43,754 bases of DNA from Pirellulales bacterium (GTDB lineage Bacteria > Planctomycetota > Planctomycetia > Pirellulales > JAIMBC01). The stretch's first letter is position 1, and the number at the start of each line of letters is the position of its first letter. Of the stretch, positions 1-8,420 are shown piece after piece. Under the pieces are notes generated by a model. The model was not told where the DNA came from. It searched no databases and saw nothing but the letters and a program-made list of their open reading frames with translations. The stretch is from assembly GCA_023511675.1 (NCBI GenBank), contig JAIMBC010000010.1:1-43754 (forward strand), given 5' to 3'. Made by a program: the position numbers and the translations under genes.

Positions 1-1
1 A

Positions 2-28
2 CCCAGGGTGCGCGGGCGCGACCCTGGG
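2..28. repeat. Perfect hairpin at window start
   Basis: CCCAGGGT at 2-9 is the exact reverse complement of ACCCTGGG at 21-28. The bases between them, 11-14 and 17-20 (CGCG each), can pair as well, so the whole block folds into one GC-rich hairpin. No T-run follows, so it does not look like an intrinsic terminator. It sits 10 bases from a second hairpin at 39-55 in gene-free DNA. I read it as part of a dispersed intergenic repeat of the kind common in planctomycete genomes. That reading is inferred from the palindromic structure. Confidence 0.5.
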
Positions 29-38
29 CTAGGATGTG

Positions 39-55
39 CAACCGCTACGCGGTTG
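39..55. repeat. Second small hairpin next to the first
   Basis: CAACCGC at 39-45 pairs exactly with GCGGTTG at 49-55 over a three-base loop. Together with the hairpin at 2-28 it forms a two-stem element. No open frame around it resembles a known protein. Confidence 0.4.
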
Positions 56-207
56 AGAGGTAGGGGGTTGCGGCGGGCCGGTGTGGGTATCGGCCACAGA
101 GCTGGCCCCCCGGGATAGTGCCGGCGATGTAAGCCTTGAGCACGAGCCCAGGGTGTGTCTGCGGCAATCTGGTTCGGGATGTGCAACGACACACTGGCGC
201 GCTCCAG

Positions 208-230
208 GACCGCATGAATGCGGTCACTAC
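208..230. repeat. REP-like palindrome, copy 1
   Basis: GACCGCAT (208-215) and ATGCGGTC (218-225) form a perfect 8-bp inverted repeat with a 2-base centre, followed by ACTAC. The same core recurs at 13839-13860 and 41767-41789, always between genes and always followed by a CTAC sequence. This is the pattern of a short dispersed extragenic palindrome. Copy 1 lies downstream of the minus-strand thiF-like gene. Confidence 0.6.
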
Positions 231-445
231 GAACCTGGCCGCTCGCGTCCGACAAAGGAGCGTGGCGTGGCCACAGCTCACGGTGATCGCGACGCCCGAG
301 GCAGAGCCTTGCGGACAGTGCGTTCCCAGGCAGGAGCCTGGGCACGAGGGAAGTGACCACAGGCGCAGAGTGATCACCGGCACGGAGGGCAAGGCTACGA
401 TGAAGCAGGCTCACCTGGTGACGGCATCCCTTGCGCGCCCTGGAC

Positions 446-1495
446 TCAAGTTCCCACGTAACGCGCGTACAGGGTGCGAGCGAGGGCGATGTCGTCGGTG
501 CCACTCACAATGGCCCGGCCATCGCCGAACACGGCGAGCGAGTATCCCGGGATCTCCAGCCGCACAAGGAAGGGGTTGTGCGTCACCCGACCCATTCCTG
601 CCAATCGGCCGGCAAGTTCTTCCAGCGAGATGTGCGTCTGCCGCGACGGCATAAGCTGCACGGCGTTTCGTCCGCACAGCGCTACGGTGTGGCTGCCTCG
701 CCGCCCCTCGAGCCAGGGAAACTCCCGCCCCTGGCAGGCCGGGCAATCGGTTCCTTCGCTCAGACCGGCGACGCGGAGCTGCCGAACGCGATTCTCCCAC
801 ATCTCAAATACCAGCAGGTTTGGCTGGACGGCTTCCTTGTGCCCCGCGAGGATCTTCATGGCCTCCATCGCCTGGTAGGAGGCAATCACGTTGACGATCG
901 GGGCCAGAATGCCTGCTGTATCGCACGTGGCAGCGGCCCCCGCCGGCGGGGGCTCGGGCATCAAGCACCGCAAACAGGGCGTCTGATGGGGAAGGATGGT
1001 CATCGTCTGACCCTCCGCCCCGATGCAGCCCCCGTACACCCAGGGGATGCCCTGCCGCAGCGATACGTCGTTGAGCAGATACCGGGTCTCGAAGTTGTCT
1101 GTGCCATCCAGAATGCAATCCACGCCTTCACATAGCGCCAGCGCATTGTGGTGGTCGAAATCGGCGACTACCGGTTCGACCTCCACCTGAGAGTTGATGC
1201 GGCGCAGCTTGCTCGCTGCCGCCACCGCCTTGGGCAAACCGGCGGCCACGTCCTCCTCGTCGAACAGCACTTGCCGCTGAAGATTGGTCAGCTCGACGAA
1301 ATCCCTGTCCACAATGCGCACATGCCCCACCCCAGCACGCACCAGGGTGTTCGACAACACACTGCCCAAGGCCCCGCAGCCGCACAGCAGGACGCGGCTG
1401 GCCACCAGCCGCTGTTGGCCCTGCTCGCCCAGGGGGGCATACCTCATCTGGCGTGCATAGCGCTCGAAAAACGATGGCGATGGTTCCATGAGCAT
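446..1495 (-). CDS. ThiF/MoeB-family E1-like adenylyltransferase
   Basis: This 349-residue protein should adenylate the C-terminal Gly-Gly of a sulfur-carrier protein (ThiS or MoaD type) in thiamine or molybdopterin synthesis, in the cytoplasm. The Rossmann-type nucleotide loop GCGALGS is at 39-45. The family stretch around DGTDNFETR follows near 130-138. Two zinc-ligand pairs are visible, CLRC at 174-177 and CPAC at 251-254. A cysteine in the context TCDTAG sits at about 191, where ThiF/MoeB proteins carry a cysteine in the crossover loop. A C-terminal extension of about 80 residues ending in a DGRAIV-type strand resembles the tail of Bacillus-type ThiF proteins. No thiS, thiG, moaD or moaE lies nearby, so thiamine versus molybdopterin cannot be decided here. 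An in-frame ATG two codons downstream is an alternative start. Confidence 0.88.
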   Translation of the reverse strand: MLMEPSPSFFERYARQMRYAPLGEQGQQRLVASRVLLCGCGALGSVLSNTLVRAGVGHVRIVDRDFVELTNLQRQVLFDEEDVAAGLPKAVAAASKLRRINSQVEVEPVVADFDHHNALALCEGVDCILDGTDNFETRYLLNDVSLRQGIPWVYGGCIGAEGQTMTILPHQTPCLRCLMPEPPPAGAAATCDTAGILAPIVNVIASYQAMEAMKILAGHKEAVQPNLLVFEMWENRVRQLRVAGLSEGTDCPACQGREFPWLEGRRGSHTVALCGRNAVQLMPSRQTHISLEELAGRLAGMGRVTHNPFLVRLEIPGYSLAVFGDGRAIVSGTDDIALARTLYARYVGT

Positions 1496-2458
1496 CTCGT
1501 ATGCTGGGTGCGAATCACAATGCCGCTGTTGGCCGCCGCGTTGAAAAGCCGCTCTGGCGTCCCCGTGCGGCCTGTCTTTCGGCAGGCTTTTTCTTTCGTG
1601 ACGCCAGCTTACAGCCGGTGCACTCGCGTATGGGGCGGACGCATGCGCGCCACGCTGTGGCCGATAGCGGCCAACACCAAACCCACGGCATCCCCAAAGG
1701 AGTCACCCTGCTGGCCGTGGGTTGGAGCAATCGCCACGGCGGCACCGCAAGCGGCCGACACGCGTGCGGCCGTGTCGTACGATCAAGCAACGACGCGGCT
1801 GCTCGCGGCGCCTGGGGTGAGTTGCGACGATGGCGTGGGTTGGCAGAATCGCGTGGGTTGCGAGGCTGGCATGGGCCGAGCGACCGCCACGCGGCGGCAT
1901 GCTACTTCCGCCTGCCATAGTTCTACGCTGGGAGCAGCCGATTCGTCCAACCGAGAGGTTGGCAAATCGCCTCGGGAGGCCGCTGTTGGCCCATTGCAGT
2001 CTCACAGCTCCGCGCCGGGGAAATAGCATTTGCCATGTGCGTTATATAGCTATTTGTGGAGCGGCCTTGCACCCACCTGGAGTTTGTATTGTGATCTTAC
2101 TGGCTGCAAAGTATGGGCTGCGGCGGCATCTCTTTGGCGGCTGCCAAGGAGGCTGCTGCTAGCAGCGAGGGGACTCGTATAATGTATGTAGCCCCGAGAG
2201 CGTGATGCCATAGCGGGGTGCGCGTTACAAGTCATTGTGGTGTAGTGGTTTGTGAAAAACGTTGCCGTGCCGCTGGCATTGGGGGGCTTGCGTAAGGTAT
2301 AAAAGGGACGTGCAAGACGATTCGGGCAGTTCGAGCAAGCTATTAGGCTGGCTGCGCGTGCCCTGGGCGGCCGGCGGGGGGCCTTCTATCTACTTTGGTC
2401 AAGTAGGGGGAGACGTCATGCCCTCTGCCCAGCAGCAGGGCTGGATGGCCCGGCGAAG
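1496..2458. other. Gene-free stretch between thiF-like gene and phoH
   Basis: About 960 bases with no open frame that reads as a convincing protein on either strand. A perfect TATAAT lies at 2178-2183 and a TATAAA at 2298-2303, both in + orientation toward phoH. Neither has a good -35 element at 16-18 bases, so I do not call a promoter. A 7-bp inverted repeat (AAATAGC 2021-2027, GCTATTT 2049-2055) is present. Part of the stretch, near 1830-1910, has locally repetitive GCGTGGGTTG words. The phoH operon must be started from somewhere in its right half. Confidence 0.4.
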
Positions 2459-3418
2459 ATGACAGAAGCCAATATCGCCGTGGTCGATTCGCGTGCCTTG
2501 GTGGCCCTGTTCGGCACCAGGGACCAACACCTGCGGTTGATTCGCGAGGCGTTGGGAGTGCGGGTTTCTGCGCGGGACGACCACATACACGTAGAGGGGA
2601 ACGAGCAATCCGTGGCCCGCGCCACGGAGGTGCTGGAGGAACTCAAGTCGTTGTGCCATGTGCAGGGGAGCGTGGGCCCCGATGATGTGAGCCGCGTGCT
2701 GGCCCGAGTGACCGGTACGGCCCCGGCGCCAGAAAGCTGGTCGCTGGAGGTGATGAGCGCTGGGCGGAAGATCCAGCCGCGTACGCCGGGTCAGGCGCGC
2801 TACGTGCAGGCGATCCTGCAGCACGATGTGGTGTTTTGCGTGGGGCCTGCCGGCAGTGGGAAGACCTATCTGGCGGTGGCGGTGGCGGTGGCCTCGCTGA
2901 AGCAGGAGCGGATTCGGAGGATTGTGCTGGTGCGTCCGGCGGTGGAAGCGGGGGAGAGCCTGGGCTACCTGCCGGGGGACATGCAGGCCAAGATCAACCC
3001 GTACTTGCGGCCGCTGTTCGACGCACTGCGGGAGATGATCGAGCCGGAGCAGCTTCGTCGCTACACCGAGTTGGACCTGATCGAGGTGGCGCCCTTGGCC
3101 TACATGCGGGGGCGGACGTTGAACGACGCCTTTGTGATCCTGGACGAGGCGCAGAACACCACGGTATCGCAGATGAAGATGTTTCTCACGCGGATGGGGC
3201 GCGGTTCGAAGATCGTGGTTTCTGGAGATATTACGCAGGTGGATCTGCCTCCCACGGTGCCCAGCGGCATGATCGACGCGCTGCGGCGTTTGCAGGGCAT
3301 CGAGGGCCTGACGCAGATCACGCTCACCGAGGGAGATATTGTGCGTCACAAACTGGTGCGAGACATCGTGCGTGCCTATGACGAGGGACCGCGAGAACGC
3401 CGGTCCCGTACGAGGTAG
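2459..3418 (+). CDS. phoH: PhoH-family ATPase
   Basis: This cytoplasmic P-loop NTPase of 319 residues has the usual PhoH/YbeZ size. PhoH proteins are linked to RNA metabolism and are typically encoded beside YbeY. The N-terminal ~100 residues look like a small RNA-binding-type domain. The ATPase core follows, with Walker A GPAGSGKT at 129-136, the family stretch GYLPGD near 169-174, and Walker B LDEAQN at 228-233. SGDITQ follows near 254-259. It opens a co-directional operon, and the 7TM-HD gene starts 6 bases after its stop. No strong Shine-Dalgarno sequence precedes the ATG, but no earlier in-frame start is better. Confidence 0.93.
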   Translation: MTEANIAVVDSRALVALFGTRDQHLRLIREALGVRVSARDDHIHVEGNEQSVARATEVLEELKSLCHVQGSVGPDDVSRVLARVTGTAPAPESWSLEVMSAGRKIQPRTPGQARYVQAILQHDVVFCVGPAGSGKTYLAVAVAVASLKQERIRRIVLVRPAVEAGESLGYLPGDMQAKINPYLRPLFDALREMIEPEQLRRYTELDLIEVAPLAYMRGRTLNDAFVILDEAQNTTVSQMKMFLTRMGRGSKIVVSGDITQVDLPPTVPSGMIDALRRLQGIEGLTQITLTEGDIVRHKLVRDIVRAYDEGPRERRSRTR

Positions 3419-3424
3419 CTTTCC

Positions 3425-5113
3425 ATGCCGCCCAACGGTGCGCGGAAGCGCGTACGGATACCCCGAGTGCAGCTCACGCTGGCGCCGGGTGCCACGGCGC
3501 GGGTGCTGGGCCAACTGAAGCGAGGCAGCGTGCTGGGGCGATTGGCCCTGGCGTTTGTGGCGCTGTGTGCCATTTGGATCAGTACGCGGCCGTGGCTGCC
3601 GCCATTTGAATACCACCTGGGCTACACTCCGGCACGCGACGTGGTAGCGCGCGTCGACTTCAGCAAGCCCAACCCTCTGCTCTCGGAAACAGATCTGCCC
3701 ACCTATCGCCAGTACAAGGCGGGCGATCCGCTGGCCAGCGCCGGCAAACCGCTCAAGGTGGAGACCCTGGAACTATTGCGGTACGAGTACCTGGCGTACA
3801 CCGAGAAGCTGCCTCTCACGCGACAGGTCGAGCGCGGCCTGGCCGTGTTCGGCATGATGCTGGTGCTGGCCGTGGTGTGCGGCTTTGCCCTGTATCATCG
3901 GGAGCCGCGGCTGCTGGCCCGCTGGCATCGTTTTGCGGTGATGCTGCTGATGCTGACGCTGGCAGTGGCGGCGAGCGTGTGGGCCTCCCAGGACCCCTGG
4001 CGTGCGGAGTTGGTACCGCTGCTGGTGGCGGCCATGACGTTTGGTATCGCCTACGGCCGCGAGCTGGCCATGGTGCTGGCCTTCTCCATGGCATTGGTCA
4101 CGGCGATTGCCGTGGGGCAAAGCCTGGGCGAGTTCTTAATGTTGATGGGCGTGGTGTCGGCTGCGGTGTTGCAGTTGGGACGGGTGCGCAGCCGCCGCAA
4201 ACTGATTGGGGTGGGCTTCTTCGCTGGGTTGATCGCCCTCCCGCTCACGTTGGGAGTGGGCCTGCTGATGGATCAGCCCTTGGGTTGGCCGCTGCTGAGC
4301 GACGCCCTCCGCAATGCCATGTGGACGCTGCTGGCGGGCTTTCTCATCACCGGGCTGCTGCCTTTCATCGAGGGGCTATGTGGGGTGGTGACGGAGATCA
4401 GTCTGCTGGAGCTGGCCGATGTTGCCCACCCGCTGCTGCAAGAGCTGGTGCGCCGCGCGCCGGGGACCTACAACCACTCCATCAACGTGGCCTCGCTGGC
4501 GGAGGCGGCGGCCGAGGCGATTGGCGCGCGTGGGTTGCTGGTCCGCGTGGGTGCTTACTTCCACGACATCGGCAAGATGCTCAAACCAGCTTATTTCGTG
4601 GAAAACCAGGCGGGCGAGAACAGCCGGCACGACCACCTGGTGCCCGCCATGAGCACGCTGATCATCATTGCACACGTCAAGGACGGAGCTGATCTGGCAC
4701 GCCAACACCGGCTGCCGGAGCCGATTGTGGACTTCATCGAACAACACCACGGTACCACGCTGGTCGAATACTTCTACCGCCGCGCCAGCGAGCAGAGCGA
4801 GCAAGACGGCGAGGCTGCGGTCGTTCCGGAGAGTTCCTTCCGCCATCCCGGTCCCAAGCCCCAGACCGTCGAGGCGGCCGTGCTGATGCTGGCCGATGCG
4901 GTGGAAAGCGCGGCGCGGACGCTGGTAGAGCCTGGCTCCTCCTGCATCGAAAGTCTGGTGCACGAGCTGGCCATGAAGCGGCTGCTGGACGGTCAGTTCG
5001 ACGAGTGCGGCCTGACCCTCAAGCAGCTTGCCACCATTGAAGACAGTCTGAGCAAGTCTCTGATCGCCATGTATCACGCACGGGTGAAGTATCCCGAGCA
5101 GCGCACGGCGTGA
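3425..5113 (+). CDS. pgpH: 7TM-HD phosphodiesterase (PgpH/YqfF type), shortened extracellular part
   Basis: This membrane protein belongs to the 7TM-HD family, whose characterised members hydrolyse cyclic di-AMP. One helix (about 38-53) is followed by only ~80 extracytoplasmic residues. A cluster of helices then runs from about 138 to 325, and a cytoplasmic HD domain completes the protein. HD residues visible are the His of YNHS (351), HDIGK at 380-384, HDH at 402-404, QHHG at 440-443 and a late Asp near 491, so the metal site appears complete. At 562 residues it is clearly shorter than B. subtilis YqfF (about 710). The missing part is the 7TMR-HDED extracellular domain. The first motif of that domain (YTPARDVVARVDF) remains and is joined almost directly to its distal end. 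GAGG lies about 10 bases before the start. The phoH-7TM-HD-ybeY order is widely conserved. Confidence 0.9.
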   Translation: MPPNGARKRVRIPRVQLTLAPGATARVLGQLKRGSVLGRLALAFVALCAIWISTRPWLPPFEYHLGYTPARDVVARVDFSKPNPLLSETDLPTYRQYKAGDPLASAGKPLKVETLELLRYEYLAYTEKLPLTRQVERGLAVFGMMLVLAVVCGFALYHREPRLLARWHRFAVMLLMLTLAVAASVWASQDPWRAELVPLLVAAMTFGIAYGRELAMVLAFSMALVTAIAVGQSLGEFLMLMGVVSAAVLQLGRVRSRRKLIGVGFFAGLIALPLTLGVGLLMDQPLGWPLLSDALRNAMWTLLAGFLITGLLPFIEGLCGVVTEISLLELADVAHPLLQELVRRAPGTYNHSINVASLAEAAAEAIGARGLLVRVGAYFHDIGKMLKPAYFVENQAGENSRHDHLVPAMSTLIIIAHVKDGADLARQHRLPEPIVDFIEQHHGTTLVEYFYRRASEQSEQDGEAAVVPESSFRHPGPKPQTVEAAVLMLADAVESAARTLVEPGSSCIESLVHELAMKRLLDGQFDECGLTLKQLATIEDSLSKSLIAMYHARVKYPEQRTA

Positions 5114-5144
5114 CGAGTCCGCAGCGCCGTGTACAATCGAGGGC

Positions 5145-5579
5145 ATGCTGCGCGTCGAGGTGGTACATCAACCGTCCTGTGTGGCACTGCCGGACGAGCT
5201 GGTGGCTCGCGCCGTCAGGCTGGCCCTGCCGGACAGAGAGGGAGAAGTGAGCGTGGCCATCGTCGACGACCAGCAAATCCGCCAACTGAATTCCCGCTAC
5301 CTCGGACACGATTACCCCACCGACGTGCTGAGCTTCGCCCTCGAAGCGCGTGAGGGCTACATCGAGGGCGAGATCGTGTGCAGCGCCCAGACCGCCCAGT
5401 CTGCCGCGGCACAGTGGGGCTGGCCCGCGGAGCACGAGTTGCTCTGGTACGTCGTGCATGGCGCTCTGCATCTAGCTGGCTACGACGACCAAACATCCGA
5501 GGGCCGGCAAGCGATGCGTGGCCGTGAGCAAGAGATTCTGGCAGCCCTGGGGCTGCCGCCGCCCGTGCATGCCGCTTGA
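5145..5579 (+). CDS. ybeY: YbeY endoribonuclease / rRNA maturation factor
   Basis: This 144-residue protein, a normal length for YbeY, is a zinc-dependent single-strand endoribonuclease family member acting in 16S rRNA 3'-end maturation and ribosome quality control. The conserved YPTDVLSF is at 57-64. The zinc motif HGALHLAGYDD spans 105-115. The first two ligands H105 and H109 are present, but the third position, usually His in the GYDH form, is Asp115. The gene starts 31 bases after pgpH with GAGGG just upstream, and its last codons overlap recO by 11 bases. Membership in the phoH-pgpH-ybeY-recO operon supports the call strongly. Confidence 0.92.
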   Translation: MLRVEVVHQPSCVALPDELVARAVRLALPDREGEVSVAIVDDQQIRQLNSRYLGHDYPTDVLSFALEAREGYIEGEIVCSAQTAQSAAAQWGWPAEHELLWYVVHGALHLAGYDDQTSEGRQAMRGREQEILAALGLPPPVHAA

Positions 5580-6351
5580 AAAAACCCAGGCGATTGTGCT
5601 GCGCGTCATCGAATTCAGCGAGTCGAGCTGCGTGGTGACGCTGTTTACCCGCGACTTTGGCAAGGTGGGGGCTTTGGCGAAGGGAGCGCGGCGGCCCAAG
5701 AGCGCGTTCGACTCTGCCCTTGACCTGCTCTCGGTCTGTCGGATAGTGTTCCTGCCCAAGTCATCCGAGGCACTGGATCTGCTCACTGAGGCCAGGCTGG
5801 AGCGCCGTTTCCGGCTGGCAGGCCGCAGCCTGCCCTGTCTCTACGCGGGCTATTACGTGGCAGAGCTGTTGAACGAACTGACCCATGAGCACGATCCGCA
5901 TCCTGAACTTTTTGATGCCGCCGTGCAGGCCTTGGCAGGGCTCGATCAGCCCGGCGCTGCTCCGCTGCCCTGGGTGGTACGCTTCGAATTGACAAGCTTG
6001 CAGATCCTGGGGCACCTGCCATCCCTGGAGGTGTGTGTCGAGTGTGGCAGCGCGGTGGAGCCAACGGCACGCGTCGCCTTCGGCTTGACGGCCGGCGGCG
6101 TCCTCTGTGCCAACTGCCGGCCGGGCCAACGGCATGTGGTGACCATCGGCGGGGGCACGCTGCGGGTGATGCAGTGCTACAGCGAGAAATCAGGCCAGAC
6201 CTGGCAGCGCCTCCAGCTCGACGCCCCAACACGTGCCGAGCTGCGCGGCGTGCTGGGTCAGTACATCGCCCACCTGATGGGCCGCCCCCCACGCATGCAA
6301 GCCTACCTGCCACTGCTGGCAAGCGAGGCCATGCCCCCGCCGCCTGCCTGA
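5569..6351 (+). CDS. recO: DNA repair protein RecO
   Basis: RecO anneals DNA strands and helps load RecA in the RecFOR recombination pathway. The 260-residue product begins with an OB-fold-like stretch (ITR/TKQ-type start, here EKTQAIVLRV) that includes LFTRDFGKV. The helical C-terminal domain carries a four-cysteine zinc site: CVEC at 156-159 and CANC at 180-183. I chose the ATG at 5569, which overlaps the end of ybeY by 11 bases, because the homologous region begins at MPLEKTQ. An upstream in-frame start at 5518 would add 17 residues with no family character. The stop overlaps the next start in an ATGA arrangement at 6351, indicating translational coupling. Confidence 0.92.
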   Translation: MPLEKTQAIVLRVIEFSESSCVVTLFTRDFGKVGALAKGARRPKSAFDSALDLLSVCRIVFLPKSSEALDLLTEARLERRFRLAGRSLPCLYAGYYVAELLNELTHEHDPHPELFDAAVQALAGLDQPGAAPLPWVVRFELTSLQILGHLPSLEVCVECGSAVEPTARVAFGLTAGGVLCANCRPGQRHVVTIGGGTLRVMQCYSEKSGQTWQRLQLDAPTRAELRGVLGQYIAHLMGRPPRMQAYLPLLASEAMPPPPA

Positions 6352-7655
6352 TGGCCGCACTGGCCTGCGTCCTGCTGCCGCACGCTACAGGTTGCACGAC
6401 GGCCTGGCACAAGCCCCAGGAGCAGTACTACTTTCGCCAGCCTACCGATGCGGCCCGCGCCGCCGCGGGCAATAGCCAGGGAGCCGAACCCAACGCCCCC
6501 CCCAACGATACACAGCCCGCCGCCTCGCGGGGGCAGCAGGCCACACCCGTAGCCTTCGACGCTCCCGCCCAGCAACAGGCAGCCCAGGCCGAGGCGGCCG
6601 GCGGCGTGGCCCTGCCGCCCTATGGGGAGGAACCCGACGAAGGGCAGGGCTGGCTGGAGCGCTCGGCCAAGAATCTGGCTCCCAAACGCGTGTGGAACCG
6701 TTTTCTCACTGCCATCGGACAAGGCCCCGACGAGCCGCTGGCACACAGGCTTTTCGCTGAAGGGGACGAACGGTTCCGCCAACGCGAGTACCTCCAGGCG
6801 GCCAAGCGTTACAAAGCGGCTGCACGCCGGTGGCCCGATTCCACCCTCGAAGAAGATGCCCTCTTCATGCTGGCAGAAAGCTACTTCTTCGCAGACCGAT
6901 ATGCCAAGGCCAGCGACGCCTATGCCAATCTGCTGCGCAAGTACGAGAACTCCCGCCACATCGACGCCGTCACCCGCCGCCAGTTTGCCATCGGCCGCTA
7001 CTGGGATTCCCTCATGCAGGCTGGCAAGGCCAAAGGCCCCTTTAACCTGACCGACCATACCCGCCCCTTCTTCGATACCTGGGGCAATACCCACGCCATT
7101 TACGAAAGCATCCCCATCAACGACCCCACCAGTCCCCTGGCCGATGATGCCACACTGGCCCTCGCCAACCTCAACTATCTCAAGGGCCGGTACGAAGACG
7201 CAGCATATAACTACGATCTGCTGCGCAAGAACTACTCGCAGAGCGAACATCAACCGATCGCACACCTGCTGGGATTGAACGCCAACCTGCTGGCCTACCA
7301 GGGACCGCAGTACGACGCCGCTCCGCTCGAACGCGCCGAAGAACTGGCCAACCAGGCGCTCAGCCAGTTTGCCCTGCCTCTGGCACACGAACGCGAGCGT
7401 TTGCTCGCTGCCCGCGCCGCCATTCGCGAGGAACGTGCCCGCCGCGACTTCGAAGCCGGCGAATACTACTACCGCCTCCGCTACTACCGCGCCGCACGTG
7501 AGTATTACCAGCACGTGATCCGCGAATTCGGAGATACCACGTTTGCCGCCCGGGCTCAGGCCCGCATGCAAGAAACTGCAAATCTTCCGCCCGTGCCTCC
7601 GGACCGCCTCAAGTGGCTCTACGACTGGATTCCCACCTCCAAACGCCGCTCCTGA
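6351..7655 (+). CDS. BamD/YfiO-like TPR lipoprotein
   Basis: The predicted product of 434 residues is an envelope lipoprotein with tetratricopeptide-like repeats, related to the outer-membrane assembly factor BamD. A short hydrophobic leader ends in HATGC, putting the lipidated cysteine at 15. A proline/glutamine/alanine-rich linker occupies about 30-95. Helical repeats begin near 134 with LFAEGDERFRQREYLQAAKRY and continue toward the C-terminus (for example AGEYYYRLRYYRAAREYYQ). The leader has no basic residue before the hydrophobic part, which is unusual. The ATG overlaps the recO stop (ATGA). Its last 43 bases overlap lptE, and the pair suggests a shared outer-membrane biogenesis role. A general TPR protein rather than a true BamD remains possible. 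Confidence 0.75.
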   Translation: MAALACVLLPHATGCTTAWHKPQEQYYFRQPTDAARAAAGNSQGAEPNAPPNDTQPAASRGQQATPVAFDAPAQQQAAQAEAAGGVALPPYGEEPDEGQGWLERSAKNLAPKRVWNRFLTAIGQGPDEPLAHRLFAEGDERFRQREYLQAAKRYKAAARRWPDSTLEEDALFMLAESYFFADRYAKASDAYANLLRKYENSRHIDAVTRRQFAIGRYWDSLMQAGKAKGPFNLTDHTRPFFDTWGNTHAIYESIPINDPTSPLADDATLALANLNYLKGRYEDAAYNYDLLRKNYSQSEHQPIAHLLGLNANLLAYQGPQYDAAPLERAEELANQALSQFALPLAHERERLLAARAAIREERARRDFEAGEYYYRLRYYRAAREYYQHVIREFGDTTFAARAQARMQETANLPPVPPDRLKWLYDWIPTSKRRS

Positions 7656-8176
7656 CCTGCGTCCTGGCCGCCTGCATTGCCACACTCACTCTCTGCGCGG
7701 CCGGCTGCGCGCCGTACCACCTGGGCAACCGCTCTCTCTATGCGGCTGATGTCCAGACCGTCTACGTGCCCATGTTCGAATCTGCCAGCTTCCGCAGACA
7801 TCTCGCGGAACGGCTCACTGAGGCCGTGATCAAGGAGCTGGAGCTGAAAACCCCCTACAAGGCCGTGCAAACGCCCGATGCCGACGCAGTCCTCTCCGGC
7901 CGCATTCGCGGCGAAACAAAACGCATCCTCGTGGAAACCCCTACGGACGAAGGACGCGAACTGCAGGTGGAACTAGTCTGCGAAGTCGCCTTCTACGACC
8001 GCCGCGGCCAGCGGCTCGCTACCTTCCAACCCATTCCACTGCCGCCCGAACTGGCCCACATCACCCAAACCGCCTCCCTTGTGCCGGAGGCAGGCCACTC
8101 TCTGGCTACTGCACAACAGGCTGCCATCGCACGCCTGGCAGAGCAGATCGTCGCCCAGCTCGAAGTACCCTGGTAA
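7613..8176 (+). CDS. lptE: LptE-family LPS-assembly lipoprotein
   Basis: This 187-residue lipoprotein resembles LptE, the plug and partner of LptD that delivers lipopolysaccharide to the outer leaflet. A hydrophobic signal is followed by a lipobox ending AAGC near residue 32. After it comes GCAPYHLG and the typical stretch VQTVYVPMFESASFRRHLAERLTEA, then the TPYK and GRI strand segments seen in planctomycete members. It starts with GTG at 7613 inside the end of the preceding TPR gene and is the last gene of the operon. Its presence implies an outer membrane with LPS-like lipid. Confidence 0.82.
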   Translation: MALRLDSHLQTPLLTCVLAACIATLTLCAAGCAPYHLGNRSLYAADVQTVYVPMFESASFRRHLAERLTEAVIKELELKTPYKAVQTPDADAVLSGRIRGETKRILVETPTDEGRELQVELVCEVAFYDRRGQRLATFQPIPLPPELAHITQTASLVPEAGHSLATAQQAAIARLAEQIVAQLEVPW

Positions 8177-8420
8177 GCCTCCCCGCCCCTGGCCCTCCTT
8201 CGCTCGTTTCACCACCCCCGAGACCAACCAGCCCCTCCCCCACCAAGTACGGAGTACGCCAAAGCCCGGTGGGGTAGCTAGTAGCACAGCAGGGCTGTGC
8301 CAGGGCTGCGCGCCGGCGCTGCGCTCCCCATGCTCTGCCGGCCGTAGGGCCGCGCTGGTACCGCGCAGGACGCCCGCGCCAGGGCGATCTCCCCAGGCCC
8401 CTTGCCCCAGGCATGCCGCC

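Noticed and set aside
2399-3616. 405-codon minus-strand frame opposite phoH
   Set aside because: Arg/His/Pro-rich shadow of the phoH gene with no recognisable domain.
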